From Sulfitobacter sp. SK012 (lineage in GTDB: Bacteria > Pseudomonadota > Alphaproteobacteria > Rhodobacterales > Rhodobacteraceae): a stretch of 64,000 bases of DNA. Below are positions 1 to 8,365 of this stretch, piece by piece. The translations under genes and the position numbers were made by a program. The DNA is taken from positions 1,922,001 through 1,986,000 of the forward strand of contig NZ_CP025804.1 of the NCBI RefSeq assembly GCF_003352085.1, given 5' to 3'. Below the pieces are notes generated by a model. It was not told where the DNA came from, did no database searches, and worked only from the letters and a program-made list of their open reading frames with translations. Every line of letters starts with the position of its first letter. The stretch's first letter is position 1.

Positions 1-349
1 GCACCGGGTTGCCGTTGGGCAGGTACAATCCGCACAGGCGCACGGCATGAGCTTCGCCCACCACAGTTGCTTCGATATAGCGGGCTTGTTCGTCTTCTGG
101 GTCACCGGGCAAGCCCCGGGTGACGTCCTCGAGTGGCAATTTCGACAAGATCGCTACGCCGTTGAATGACTTTTGCCCGTGGGTTTCGACGTTATAGCCG
201 CGCTCTTCAAAAACCTCGCGGGGAAACCCTTCGTCGACTGATTTGATCTCCTGCAGCAGCACGACATCGGGGGATGCTTCGTCCAACCAAGTGGGCAGGG
301 CGTCGATGCGGGCTTTGATGCCGTTGATGTTGAAGGTCGCGATCTTCAT
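1..349 (-). CDS. xth: Exodeoxyribonuclease III, N-terminal part (runs off window)
   Basis: Mg2+-dependent AP endonuclease and 3'-5' exonuclease of base excision repair, endonuclease/exonuclease/phosphatase fold. The 116 visible residues open with MKIATFNINGIKAR, carry the metal-binding Glu34 in LLQEIK, and end in a YLPNGNP segment; all three are typical of the Xth branch. The rest lies outside the window beyond position 1. The start is the ATG complementary to 347-349, where homologues begin. It is divergent from the repeat-peptide gene, with about 350 nt between them. Family assignment is secure from the motifs; activity is inferred. Confidence 0.93.
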   Translation of the reverse strand, partial: MKIATFNINGIKARIDALPTWLDEASPDVVLLQEIKSVDEGFPREVFEERGYNVETHGQKSFNGVAILSKLPLEDVTRGLPGDPEDEQARYIEATVVGEAHAVRLCGLYLPNGNPV

Positions 350-510
350 GGCGGGCTCCTTTTGCGGTCTGTTTGCTATCGCTGATCGGGTCGGTTTGGG
401 CAAGGGCGGTGACTTTGGGAGAATCACTTTATTGGTTAACAAAAGAACAATATTCCCGCATGAAGGGAAATTTAAGTCGAGATTTCTGTTTAGCTCCGAA
501 TTAGTGGGGC

Positions 511-519
511 TGTGGATAA
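511..519 (-). promoter_or_regulatory. DnaA box (exact consensus)
   Basis: The plus strand reads TGTGGATAA, the complement of the strong DnaA site TTATCCACA. It lies in the gap upstream of the repeat-peptide gene, 76 nt from a second identical site in the same orientation. Binding is inferred from sequence only. Confidence 0.5.
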
Positions 520-586
520 AAAATTTCTGCCGTTAACCATTCCCAATCTTCTTGCTCGGCCGCCACGGATTGGACGGCGCAGTTGA

Positions 587-595
587 TGTGGATAA
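587..595 (-). promoter_or_regulatory. DnaA box (exact consensus), second copy
   Basis: A second exact TGTGGATAA, same orientation as the box at 511-519, about 110 nt upstream of the start of the repeat-peptide gene. A paired arrangement is less likely by chance than a single 9-mer and could couple transcription to DnaA. Confidence 0.5.
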
Positions 596-704
596 GTCCC
601 GAAATTTCCGAGGGTGTCAAAATTTCTTGTTGGCAGATCGCCTTTAACGGGCAAGCGTTGATCCATCTGCAACTATAAATAGAACACTGAAAAGGATGAC
701 CCCA

Positions 705-1103
705 ATGACAGCACTTGCACAGCGTATCGAAGCACACGAGATTTTTGGCGACGACATGTTCACAGGCCACGGCACCGAGCTTTTCTCTTCGGGCTCAGCT
801 CCAGCGGCGGGCGACACACTGATGGGGGACGCAACTGAACTGTTTTCCTCTGGTTCTACGCCAGCAATGACCACTGAAATGCTAACAGGCGACGGAACCG
901 CGCTGTTTACCACCAGCTGCATCACGGCGGATGCATCATCGATGGCGGGCGACAAAGTTGAGATGTTTACCACCAGCTGCGTGACCGCAGATGCATCATC
1001 GATTGCTGGCGATAAAGTCGAGATGTTTACCACCAGCTGCATTGATGCAGGCACCTCGTCGGATGGCGGTGATCAAGTCGCTCTGTTCACCACCAGCTGC
1101 TGA
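705..1103 (+). CDS. Small repeat protein with C-terminal TTSC units, possible modified-peptide precursor
   Basis: A 132-residue protein of unknown function. After a leader of about 20 residues (MTALAQRIEAHEIFGDDMFT) come five units of 20-21 residues and a short last one, each starting Gly-Asp or Gly-His and carrying an (L/M)F motif. The first two units end SSGS; the last four end TTSC (Cys72, 92, 112, 132), and the protein stops exactly at the final Cys. The start at 705 is preferred over 696 because AAAGG sits 9 nt before it but directly abuts 696. The partner gene begins 51 nt downstream. Leader plus identical Cys-bearing units resembles multi-core peptide precursors, but no modifying enzyme of a family I know is adjacent. 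I believe reference annotation has a DUF for this Rhodobacteraceae protein; unverified. Confidence 0.85.
   Translation: MTALAQRIEAHEIFGDDMFTGHGTELFSSGSAPAAGDTLMGDATELFSSGSTPAMTTEMLTGDGTALFTTSCITADASSMAGDKVEMFTTSCVTADASSIAGDKVEMFTTSCIDAGTSSDGGDQVALFTTSC
765..1100 (+). repeat. 60-bp tandem coding repeat array
   Basis: In-frame tandem repeat inside the small repeat-protein gene, period 60 bp with one 63-bp unit. The last four units share a nearly invariant segment, TTTACCACCAGCTGC or its T-to-C variant, at the end of each unit, while the segments between them have drifted more. This suggests the TTSC ends are under selection and are not merely recent duplications. Confidence 0.85.
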
Positions 1104-1154
1104 ACAATCTTTGAGGCGGCGCTATGCGCGAATTGTAACAATGAGGATCAAAAT

Positions 1155-2216
1155 ATGTCCAATGTGGTTTCCCTTCGCGATATGCGCCGCCCCGAACCTC
1201 GGCCGCGTCTGCCTGCACTGGTAGAGGCGTTCGCCGCACACCGTCGCGCTGGCGATGATGTGTTCTGGCTCAAGGAAAATGCTGAATTTCTAGGAATACT
1301 GGCCTGTAGCGGGGCCAAGCTGCCGGACGGTGCGCTTGCTCCGTTCGATACCTTTTACGAACAAATCGAAAAGCGGCTGCGGTTTTTTCCGCAATACTAC
1401 CGGTTCTTAGTTTCTGTGTGCCTCGACCTCGAAGATCTGGGGATGGGCGGCAACAAGGCATCAGCGCTTTGTACCTGGGCGGCCCAAGCTGGACTTGCTG
1501 ACGCGGAGCTGTCCGATCTGCAACGCGCAGAAGCGCGCAGGCTTTTTGCGCGGCGCGGCATTGAAGTGGTCGATGACGGGTTAACGGAGCGCTTGCACAG
1601 CTTTATGAACCGCACGGATACGTTTGTAATGCCCAACAAAAAGGCAGCCTATGAGTTGACCCATATTGTCTTTTACCTAAGTGAATATGGTGCGCGGGAT
1701 CCGGGCCTTGATGCATCTGCAATCACCAGCCTCGAATACGCTGGCTTGCTTGCCTATCTTGATCAAAACATGGATCTTTTGGCCGAAGTCTGTGTGGCGC
1801 TGCGCTTTGCGGGGCGTGTTCCTTCTGCGATTTGGGAGGCTTCTGTCGAGGCGTCCGTGGCCCACGCAACCATTACACCAGCAGGACCTGACACAGTCCC
1901 TGATACCTACCACGAATATCTGGTGGGCAATTGGGCGCTTCGGGTCGCGGGCCATGACGGTTTCGAGCAGGCCGTTCCCGAAGGCCGAGTGCAGTTTAAC
2001 GGCCTTGGCTCAGGAACGGGGGCATTGCGCCCCATGTCAGAATGCATGTTTGAACTTGATGACGCGCGCAATGGCGATTGGGACCGGATGCGCCCCCATG
2101 TTGAGCTATACCTTGGCCCAACAAGCAGTGCGATCCTAAGTGGCGCAGAGCAATCAACCGACAAATTCGAAGCGTTTTTTGCGGGTTTTGCGCGGGCCGG
2201 AACCGCGCTGGCCTAA
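1155..2216 (+). CDS. Uncharacterised protein coupled to the repeat peptide
   Basis: A 353-residue protein with no membrane segment, signal peptide or catalytic motif I recognise. It looks mostly alpha-helical, with many Ala, Leu and Glu/Asp, and it has a conserved-looking middle (about 150-215) and C-terminal part (about 240-350). GAGGA lies just upstream of the ATG. It sits 51 nt after the repeat-peptide gene on the same strand and converges on erpA with 19 nt between, so it is most likely cotranscribed with the peptide and acts on or with it. Function unknown; modification, transport-docking or an immunity-like role are all open. The name DUF6902 comes to mind for this family but I cannot check it. 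Confidence 0.8.
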   Translation: MSNVVSLRDMRRPEPRPRLPALVEAFAAHRRAGDDVFWLKENAEFLGILACSGAKLPDGALAPFDTFYEQIEKRLRFFPQYYRFLVSVCLDLEDLGMGGNKASALCTWAAQAGLADAELSDLQRAEARRLFARRGIEVVDDGLTERLHSFMNRTDTFVMPNKKAAYELTHIVFYLSEYGARDPGLDASAITSLEYAGLLAYLDQNMDLLAEVCVALRFAGRVPSAIWEASVEASVAHATITPAGPDTVPDTYHEYLVGNWALRVAGHDGFEQAVPEGRVQFNGLGSGTGALRPMSECMFELDDARNGDWDRMRPHVELYLGPTSSAILSGAEQSTDKFEAFFAGFARAGTALA

Positions 2217-2235
2217 GCAGCAGCCAAAGGCCCAA

Positions 2236-2559
2236 TTACATGGAAAAGGACGTCCCGCAGCCGCACGATGACGTGGCATTGGGGTTCTCGATCACAAACC
2301 GGGCGCCGATCAGCTCTTCGGTGAAATCAATCGTCGCATTGGCCAGAAAGGGCAGGGAGATCGCGTCGACCACAACCTGCTGGCCGTCGCCTTCTAGGAT
2401 CAGGTCGTCATCCTTTGGGGCATCAAGCACGATTTCATACTGAAAACCTGAACATCCGCCCCCATCAACGGCAACGCGCAGGGCTTTACCATCCTCAGCA
2501 GCACCAATCTCAGAGAGACGTGCGAAGGCGCGGGGGGTCACTTGAGGTGGTAGGTTCAT
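2236..2559 (-). CDS. erpA: Iron-sulfur cluster insertion protein ErpA (A-type carrier)
   Basis: Carries and inserts Fe-S clusters into apo-enzymes in the cytoplasm. The 107-residue product is the usual size and holds the three cluster ligands, Cys36 in GGGCSGFQY and Cys99/Cys101 in SSCGCG. The ATG at 2557-2559 gives the normal N-terminus; longer upstream frames add an unrelated stretch. It is divergent from dgt across about 90 nt that must contain both promoters. ErpA is preferred over IscA because it stands alone, away from an isc/suf cluster, but the two cannot be fully separated by eye. Confidence 0.93.
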   Translation of the reverse strand: MNLPPQVTPRAFARLSEIGAAEDGKALRVAVDGGGCSGFQYEIVLDAPKDDDLILEGDGQQVVVDAISLPFLANATIDFTEELIGARFVIENPNATSSCGCGTSFSM

Positions 2560-2652
2560 GATCAGGCTCCGGTACACGGGGAGTGGGTCGGTTTGCATCC
2601 CACGATACCTTATATATAGAAAGCTAAGGACAGGCCACAAGGACCCCAGCCC

Positions 2653-3798
2653 ATGCGCGCAATTTTTGCCTGTGATCCAGCAACAGCTATGGCGCGTTGC
2701 GTCCCCGAAGAGGAAAGCACCTTTCGGTCGTGTTATCAGCGGGATCGCGACAGAATTATCCACGCCTCAGCGTTTCGGCGGCTCAAGCACAAAACGCAGG
2801 TATTTGTGGAACATGAGGGCGATTATTACCGCACCCGGCTGACCCATTCCATCGAAGTGGCACAAGTTGCGCGTACAATTGCAGGGGCACTGAACCTGAA
2901 TGGCGAGCTGACCGAAGCCGTGGCTTTGGCGCATGATTTGGGTCACACCCCCTTTGGTCACACGGGCGAAGACGCCCTGCATGCACTGATGGCCCCTTAC
3001 GGTGGGTTTGATCACAACGCACAGGCCATTCGCATTGTCACATCGCTTGAGCGGCACTACGCAGATTTTGATGGGCTGAACCTGACGTGGGACACGTTGG
3101 AAGGGATCGCGAAACATAACGGGCCTGTGGTTGGCGATCTGCCCTATGCGCTTGCTGAATATGACGCTGTGCATGATTTAGAACTACATACCCATGCATC
3201 TGCCGAAGCGCAGGTTGCCGCATTGTCCGACGATATTGCCTATAACAACCACGATCTGCATGACGGTTTGCGCGCAGGGCTGTTTACCGAAGATGACATT
3301 GCTGAGTTGCCGCTGGTGCGCGCAGCTTACGCCGAAGTGGACCGCCTTTACCCCGACACCGATCCTTACCGTCGCCGCCACGAGGCATTGCGCCGGGTGT
3401 TCGGTGTGATGGTTGCTGATGTCATCGAGACGTCTCGGGGTTTGTTGGCAAACTCAAATGCTACGTCTGCCGCTGATATACGCCATCTTGGTCGGCCGGT
3501 TATTCGGTTCTCGGACAGTTTGTGGCGCGATTTGCGCGAAATTCGGGCGTTTTTGTTTACCCGCATGTACCGAGCGCCCGTGGTTATGGAAAAACGCGCT
3601 GAGGTCACGCAGGTGGTCGAGGATTTATTCCCGCTCTTTCTGGCCCAACCCGATTTACTGCCGCGTCATTGGGCGCGTAGCATTGCCGCTGCGGGCAACG
3701 ACCGCACGGCGCTGGCGCGTATGGTGGCGGATTATATTGCCGGGATGACGGACCGATTTGCGCTGCAAGAGCACGCCCGACTGGTGCCTGCGCGCTGA
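2653..3798 (+). CDS. dgt: Deoxyguanosinetriphosphate triphosphohydrolase-like protein
   Basis: HD-superfamily enzyme that removes triphosphate from dGTP or other dNTPs and so tunes the dNTP pool. The 381-residue product has the HD metal site: His65 (RLTHSIEVAQ), His94-Asp95 (ALAHDLGHTPFGH) and downstream Asp in ALSDDIAYNNHD. This matches the shorter, 380-residue class found in alphaproteobacteria rather than the 500-residue E. coli Dgt. It is followed 61 nt later by a small Rossmann-like gene on the same strand. Confidence 0.92.
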   Translation: MRAIFACDPATAMARCVPEEESTFRSCYQRDRDRIIHASAFRRLKHKTQVFVEHEGDYYRTRLTHSIEVAQVARTIAGALNLNGELTEAVALAHDLGHTPFGHTGEDALHALMAPYGGFDHNAQAIRIVTSLERHYADFDGLNLTWDTLEGIAKHNGPVVGDLPYALAEYDAVHDLELHTHASAEAQVAALSDDIAYNNHDLHDGLRAGLFTEDDIAELPLVRAAYAEVDRLYPDTDPYRRRHEALRRVFGVMVADVIETSRGLLANSNATSAADIRHLGRPVIRFSDSLWRDLREIRAFLFTRMYRAPVVMEKRAEVTQVVEDLFPLFLAQPDLLPRHWARSIAAAGNDRTALARMVADYIAGMTDRFALQEHARLVPAR

Positions 3799-3859
3799 GG
3801 CCCGTTTTTCAAACGCTGAAAGTCTGTTAACGTACGACAACAGCAACGATGGGGGTGTT

Positions 3860-4462
3860 GTGGGGCTCATTCACGAATTTACTGGCCGCAGAGTGGTCAT
3901 TGCAGGGGCGTGCCAGACGCCTGGGCCAATCTGTGCGCAGCGTTTGGCCAAGGCACGCGCACGCGTTGTTGCACTTGATCAAAACGCGGCTGGCCTCAGT
4001 GACGTGGTCGCAGGCTCTAGCGCCCGGATTGAATCGTTGATGCTGGGCGCAGATGTGCCCGCAGCCTTGCGCCGGATTGGTCAAAGCTGGGCCAAGACCC
4101 CGCTGCACGGCGTTTTGAACCTGTTACCTTTGGCGCACCCTAGGGAAATTGATGCCCAGATCACCAGACTTACCGCTCTGACGCGGGCTTTTGCACAGGG
4201 GCTAGAGGCGGGCGAGGGGGCGTTGGTCACGCTGGCTACGCACCCAACCGATCCGTTTGATTTAAGAGCTGCCGCAATGGGCCCTGCTTTGGGGGCAGCG
4301 CATCAGGCCCTGGCCAAGGTTTTGGCCCTGCGCGGTGTGCAGATCAATCTGGTTATCGCGCCACAAGATGATCCAGAACGAGGGCTTGCTGCTGCATTGA
4401 GCCTTTTGTGCCGCGAGGCAAAAGATTTAACAGGCCAAATCATTCATATCGCGGCCAAGTAG
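3860..4462 (+). CDS. Short Rossmann-fold (SDR-like) protein
   Basis: About 200 residues starting from a GTG at 3860, preceded by a G-rich ribosome site. The N-terminus, GRRVVIAGACQTPGPICAQR, resembles a dinucleotide-binding beta-alpha-beta turn, but the glycine pattern is not the classical TGxxxGIG. The usual SDR Tyr-x-x-x-Lys is replaced by something like AAHQALAKVLA. It may therefore be a non-catalytic or diverged SDR. An upstream ATG at 3758 would overlap the end of dgt and is judged unlikely. It lies between dgt and argS on the same strand; substrate unknown. Confidence 0.7.
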   Translation: MGLIHEFTGRRVVIAGACQTPGPICAQRLAKARARVVALDQNAAGLSDVVAGSSARIESLMLGADVPAALRRIGQSWAKTPLHGVLNLLPLAHPREIDAQITRLTALTRAFAQGLEAGEGALVTLATHPTDPFDLRAAAMGPALGAAHQALAKVLALRGVQINLVIAPQDDPERGLAAALSLLCREAKDLTGQIIHIAAK

Positions 4463-4528
4463 CCGCGTTGATTGACCTGAGCCGCAAAGCTGGTACATGC
4501 ACGGATACACCATGAAAGCACCTAATAC

Positions 4529-6274
4529 ATGAACCTTTTCGCCGATATCCGCACCCTTGTTCTGTCCGCCCTTGATACAATGGTCAGCGATGGCCGTTTG
4601 CCGTCGGGCTTAAAGTTTGATGCCGTCACGGTGGAGCCGCCGCGCGACACGGCGCATGGCGATATGTCGACAAATGCAGCGATGGTGTTGGCAAAGCCCG
4701 CGGGGCTTAAGCCGCGCGATATTGCCGAAGCTCTGGCGGCGTTGCTGATGGCTGATCCGCGGGTGATCAGCGCTGATGTGGCCGGGCCGGGGTTTTTGAA
4801 CCTGCGTTTGGACGCGCCACAATGGCAAGGCGTCGCGGGCGCAGTGCTGGCTGCTGGTACGGATTTTGGCCGCTCAGATCTGGGGCAGGGTGCAAAGGTT
4901 AACGTCGAATATGTTTCTGCCAACCCAACGGGGCCATTGCATGTGGGCCATACACGCGGCGCGGTTTTTGGCGATGCATTGGCGTCACTGCTGGATTTCG
5001 TGGGCTTTGAGGTCACGCGGGAATATTACGTCAATGACGGCGGCGCGCAGGTCGATGTGCTCGCGCGGTCCGTGTACCTGCGTTATCTTGAGGCGCATGG
5101 CAAAGAGGTCGCGTTTGAGGATGGCACGTACCCAGGCGATTATCTGATCCCGGTCGGTGAAGCGTTGAAAGCCAAGGTCGGGGATGCGTATCTGGGTGCA
5201 GATGAAGACGTCTGGCTTGCGGATGTGCGCAGCTATTCGATTGATGCGATGATGCAGTTGATCAAGGCGGATCTGGCGCTTTTGAACATCTCGATGGATC
5301 TGTTTACCAGCGAGCTTGAGATGTATGAGGGCAACCAGATTAACGCCGCGATTGAGTTGTTGGATGCCAAGGGCCTGATCTACCAGGGCACGCTGGAGCC
5401 GCCCAAGGGCAAGTTGCCCGAAGATTGGGAAGCCCGCGAACAGATGTTGTTTAAATCCACGGATTTTGGCGATGACGTTGACCGCCCCGTCAAGAAATCT
5501 GACGGTTCTTGGACTTACTTTGCACCCGATATTGCCTATCATTACAACAAGGTAAACCGCGGCTTTGATGCGTTAATTGACATCTTTGGCGCGGATCACG
5601 GTGGCTATGTCAAGCGGATGAAGGCGGCCACCTCAGCGCTCTCAGATGGCAAAGTGCCGCTCGATATCAAGCTGACGCAGTTGGTGAAGCTTTATAAAAA
5701 CGGTGAGCCGTTCAAAATGTCCAAACGCGCAGGCACCTTCGTGACTTTGCGTGATGTGGTCGAACAAGTTGGCTGTGACGTGACGCGGTTTGTGATGCTG
5801 ACCCGCAAGAACGATGCGCCGCTTGATTTTGATTTCGACAAGGTGCTGGAGCAGTCTCGCGATAACCCGGTGTTTTACGTTCAATACGCCCATGCGCGTG
5901 TGGCCTCTGTGCTGCGCAAAGCTGCCGAGGCGGGCATTGCTGTTGATGATGCGACATTGGCGGCTGCGGACCTTAGCAAGCTTGATCACGATGCTGAAAT
6001 TGGAGTTCTGCGAAAGCTGGCTGAATGGCCGCGTCTGGTCGAAACAGCCGCGCGCAGCAACGAGCCGCACCGCGTTGCGTTCTATCTCTATGAGCTGGCG
6101 GGCGATCTGCACGGTCTTTGGAACCGGGGCAATGATGACACGTCGTTGCGGTTCATTCAGGAAGACGCACATCAGACGTCTCAATCAAAAATCGCCCTTG
6201 CGCGGTCCGTCGCGATTGTAATTGCAGCCGGTCTGGGTATTCTGGGCGTAGAGCCGGCGCAAGAGATGCGCTAG
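4529..6274 (+). CDS. argS: Arginyl-tRNA synthetase
   Basis: Class I aminoacyl-tRNA synthetase charging tRNA-Arg. The 581-residue protein shows the N-terminal additional domain (about 1-110), the HIGH signature as HVGH at 138-141 within [12 protein letters not shown], the KMSK signature near residue 400 (FKMSKRAGT), and a C-terminal DALR anticodon-binding domain. It heads the conserved order argS-SPOR-nagZ-scpA-scpB. Confidence 0.97.
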   Translation: MNLFADIRTLVLSALDTMVSDGRLPSGLKFDAVTVEPPRDTAHGDMSTNAAMVLAKPAGLKPRDIAEALAALLMADPRVISADVAGPGFLNLRLDAPQWQGVAGAVLAAGTDFGRSDLGQGAKVNVEYVSANPTGPLHVGHTRGAVFGDALASLLDFVGFEVTREYYVNDGGAQVDVLARSVYLRYLEAHGKEVAFEDGTYPGDYLIPVGEALKAKVGDAYLGADEDVWLADVRSYSIDAMMQLIKADLALLNISMDLFTSELEMYEGNQINAAIELLDAKGLIYQGTLEPPKGKLPEDWEAREQMLFKSTDFGDDVDRPVKKSDGSWTYFAPDIAYHYNKVNRGFDALIDIFGADHGGYVKRMKAATSALSDGKVPLDIKLTQLVKLYKNGEPFKMSKRAGTFVTLRDVVEQVGCDVTRFVMLTRKNDAPLDFDFDKVLEQSRDNPVFYVQYAHARVASVLRKAAEAGIAVDDATLAAADLSKLDHDAEIGVLRKLAEWPRLVETAARSNEPHRVAFYLYELAGDLHGLWNRGNDDTSLRFIQEDAHQTSQSKIALARSVAIVIAAGLGILGVEPAQEMR

Positions 6275-6371
6275 CAGCATCGCACCGGCACCTACAGGCG
6301 ACGACATAGATACTGGCAACCAAACGATCAGACCCGCACGGCAATGTACCAACGCGGGCAGCGAGGCAGAG

Positions 6372-7355
6372 ATGGCAGATTACACTTCCTCCCCCGAGGA
6401 CGGGGGCCAAATGGCGTATTACCGCGCGCAAGGCACTTCAACAGAGCCGCGTAGTGGTTTGACAACGCTTACGAATACAGCGGGCGCACTTGTGTCGCTG
6501 GCATTGATCGCAGGCATTGGTGTTTGGGGCTACAAGATCTTTGTACGCGATGTCAGTGGCATTCCAGTTGTCCGGGCGGCAGAGGGAGAAATGCGCATCC
6601 TCCCCGATAATCCGGGCGGTCAATTGGCACAGCATCAAGGGCTGTCGGTGAACGAAGTGGCCTCGGTTGGGGCCTCTAGCACACCGGTCGAAGAGCTACG
6701 GCTTGCCCCAAAACCGATTGAGCTTTCTGACGAAGACCAACCTATGGAGACCGAAGTGGTTGCCGATGCGCCACAGGCTGTTGCCGAAGAAACCCAAGCA
6801 GAGGCCGTAGCGGTCGATGTAGCGGCAGCACTTCAGGCGGGCACCGTGGACGATTTGGTCGCACAGCTGACGAGGGGCGTCGCGCCTTTGGAAGAAATAA
6901 AAAGCGAAGAAACTGCACCTGAAGTAACCCCTGTTTTGGCGAGCGTCGCGGCTGAAGTGCCGGCGGTAATTGTTACTGGCCCTGGTCCGCGCAGCTCATT
7001 GCGGCCGCGCAACCGCCCAGCTGCTGATGTGATCCAAGCGTCTTTGCAGGTTCCGGCGGATGTGTCGTCGGAATCGGCAGAAATCGATATCTCGACCTTG
7101 CCAGCTGGCACGCGACTTGTGCAATTGGGGGCCTTCGACAGCCCCGAGATCGCGCGCGAACAATGGGTCGTGTTGCAGCGAAAATTTTCGGCTTATCTGG
7201 GTGACAAACAACGCATCGTTCAGCAAGCAACCAGCGGCGGACGCACGTTTTACCGCCTCCGGGCCCATGGGTTTTCTGACATCTCGGATGCGCGGCGGTT
7301 TTGCTCTGCTTTGACGGCACAAAACGCCGATTGTATTCCGGTTGTGACGCGGTGA
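6372..7355 (+). CDS. SPOR-domain membrane protein
   Basis: A 327-residue bitopic inner-membrane protein. It has a short cytoplasmic N-terminus, one transmembrane helix at about 36-56 (LVSLALIAGIGVWGYKIF region), a long Ala/Glu/Val-rich periplasmic linker at about 70-245, and a C-terminal SPOR domain from about residue 248 (TRLVQLGAFDSPEIAREQW) to the end. SPOR domains bind denuded septal peptidoglycan. Its stop overlaps the GTG start of nagZ (GTGA), so the two are translationally coupled, consistent with a cell-wall role. Confidence 0.92.
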   Translation: MADYTSSPEDGGQMAYYRAQGTSTEPRSGLTTLTNTAGALVSLALIAGIGVWGYKIFVRDVSGIPVVRAAEGEMRILPDNPGGQLAQHQGLSVNEVASVGASSTPVEELRLAPKPIELSDEDQPMETEVVADAPQAVAEETQAEAVAVDVAAALQAGTVDDLVAQLTRGVAPLEEIKSEETAPEVTPVLASVAAEVPAVIVTGPGPRSSLRPRNRPAADVIQASLQVPADVSSESAEIDISTLPAGTRLVQLGAFDSPEIAREQWVVLQRKFSAYLGDKQRIVQQATSGGRTFYRLRAHGFSDISDARRFCSALTAQNADCIPVVTR

Positions 7356-8365
7356 CAGACCAGCGCTTTGGCGCGACGATACTGGATGCAGCGGAACTGC
7401 GTCTGAGCGTTGAAGAAAAGGCGCTGTTTCGGGATGTGAACCCGTTTGGCTTTATCCTTTTTGCCCGCAATATCGACAACCCAGATCAGGTTCGCGCGCT
7501 ATGCGATGATTTTCGCGATTGTGTGGGACACAATGCCCCGATTACGATCGACCAAGAAGGTGGGCGTGTTCAACGTCTGCGCGCGCCGGTTTGGCGCGAA
7601 TGGTTTCCGCCCCTCGAGTTTGTTGACGCTGCAGGTGGGCAGGCCACGCGCGCGATGTACCTGCGTTACCGGCTGATTGCAGATGAGCTTTTTGAGTTGG
7701 GCATTGATAGCAACTGCGCGCCGATGGTTGACGTAGCTGGTCCTCAAACTCATGATTTCCTGCGCAACCGCTGCTATGGCAACGATGCAATGCAAGTGGC
7801 GGCCCTTGGTCGTGCTGCCGCCGATGGCATGCTGGCCGGTGGTGTGTTGCCCGTGGTCAAGCATATCCCGGGACACGGGCGCGCCACGGCAGACAGTCAC
7901 TTTGACCTGCCGCGTGTTTCGGCTCCGCGTGCGGATTTGGATGCGGTTGATTTCGCGCCCTTTAAGGCGCTTGCCGACCTGCCGATGGGGATGACCGCGC
8001 ATCTGGTTTACGACGCGATTGATGAGGCTCCTGCAACGCTGTCAAAGCCGGTGATGCAGGTGATCCGCGAAGATATTGGTTTCGATAACCTGATCATGAC
8101 CGATGACATTTCAATGAAAGCGCTCGAAGGCACGCTCACTGACCTGTCGCGCGGTGCGTTAGAGGCTGGGTGTGATGTAATCTTGCATTGCAACGGCACG
8201 CTGGCAGAGCGCGCCGAAGTCGCCGTTGCCGCCGGAGAGATGACCGATGCCGCGCAAACCCGCGCGCTGCGGGCGCTTGATGCACGCCGTACCCCTGATG
8301 ATATTGACATTCCCGCCCTCCAGAGCGAGCTTGAAGCGCTTTTGGGCGGGGCATTGCATGGCTGA
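7352..8365 (+). CDS. nagZ: Beta-N-acetylhexosaminidase NagZ
   Basis: Glycoside hydrolase family 3 enzyme of cytoplasmic muropeptide recycling, cleaving GlcNAc from GlcNAc-anhydroMurNAc products. The 337-residue protein carries Lys170-His171 in KHIPGHGRATADSH and the nucleophile Asp in MTDDISMKAL (251-252). The GTG at 7352 is chosen because it overlaps the upstream stop and gives the expected N-terminus. anmK, a later step in the same recycling pathway, is at 22.2 kb. Confidence 0.94.
   Translation: MTDQRFGATILDAAELRLSVEEKALFRDVNPFGFILFARNIDNPDQVRALCDDFRDCVGHNAPITIDQEGGRVQRLRAPVWREWFPPLEFVDAAGGQATRAMYLRYRLIADELFELGIDSNCAPMVDVAGPQTHDFLRNRCYGNDAMQVAALGRAAADGMLAGGVLPVVKHIPGHGRATADSHFDLPRVSAPRADLDAVDFAPFKALADLPMGMTAHLVYDAIDEAPATLSKPVMQVIREDIGFDNLIMTDDISMKALEGTLTDLSRGALEAGCDVILHCNGTLAERAEVAVAAGEMTDAAQTRALRALDARRTPDDIDIPALQSELEALLGGALHG

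Larger units (their letters stand above)
350..704. other. Intergenic regulatory region with DnaA boxes
   Basis: About 355 nt between xth and the repeat-peptide gene with no convincing coding frame. It is more AT-rich than its flanks. It holds two exact DnaA boxes in the same orientation (511-519 and 587-595, each reading TGTGGATAA on the plus strand) and a TTAACCAT element at 533-540 of the type recognised by CtrA as a half-site. A ribosome-binding AAAGG at about 690-695 serves the downstream gene. Promoters for both flanking genes must lie here but no clean -35/-10 pair stands out. Confidence 0.5.

Noticed and set aside
350..704. Chromosomal replication origin
   Set aside because: Only two exact DnaA boxes, no dnaA/hemE/parAB neighbourhood and no clear AT-rich unwinding element.
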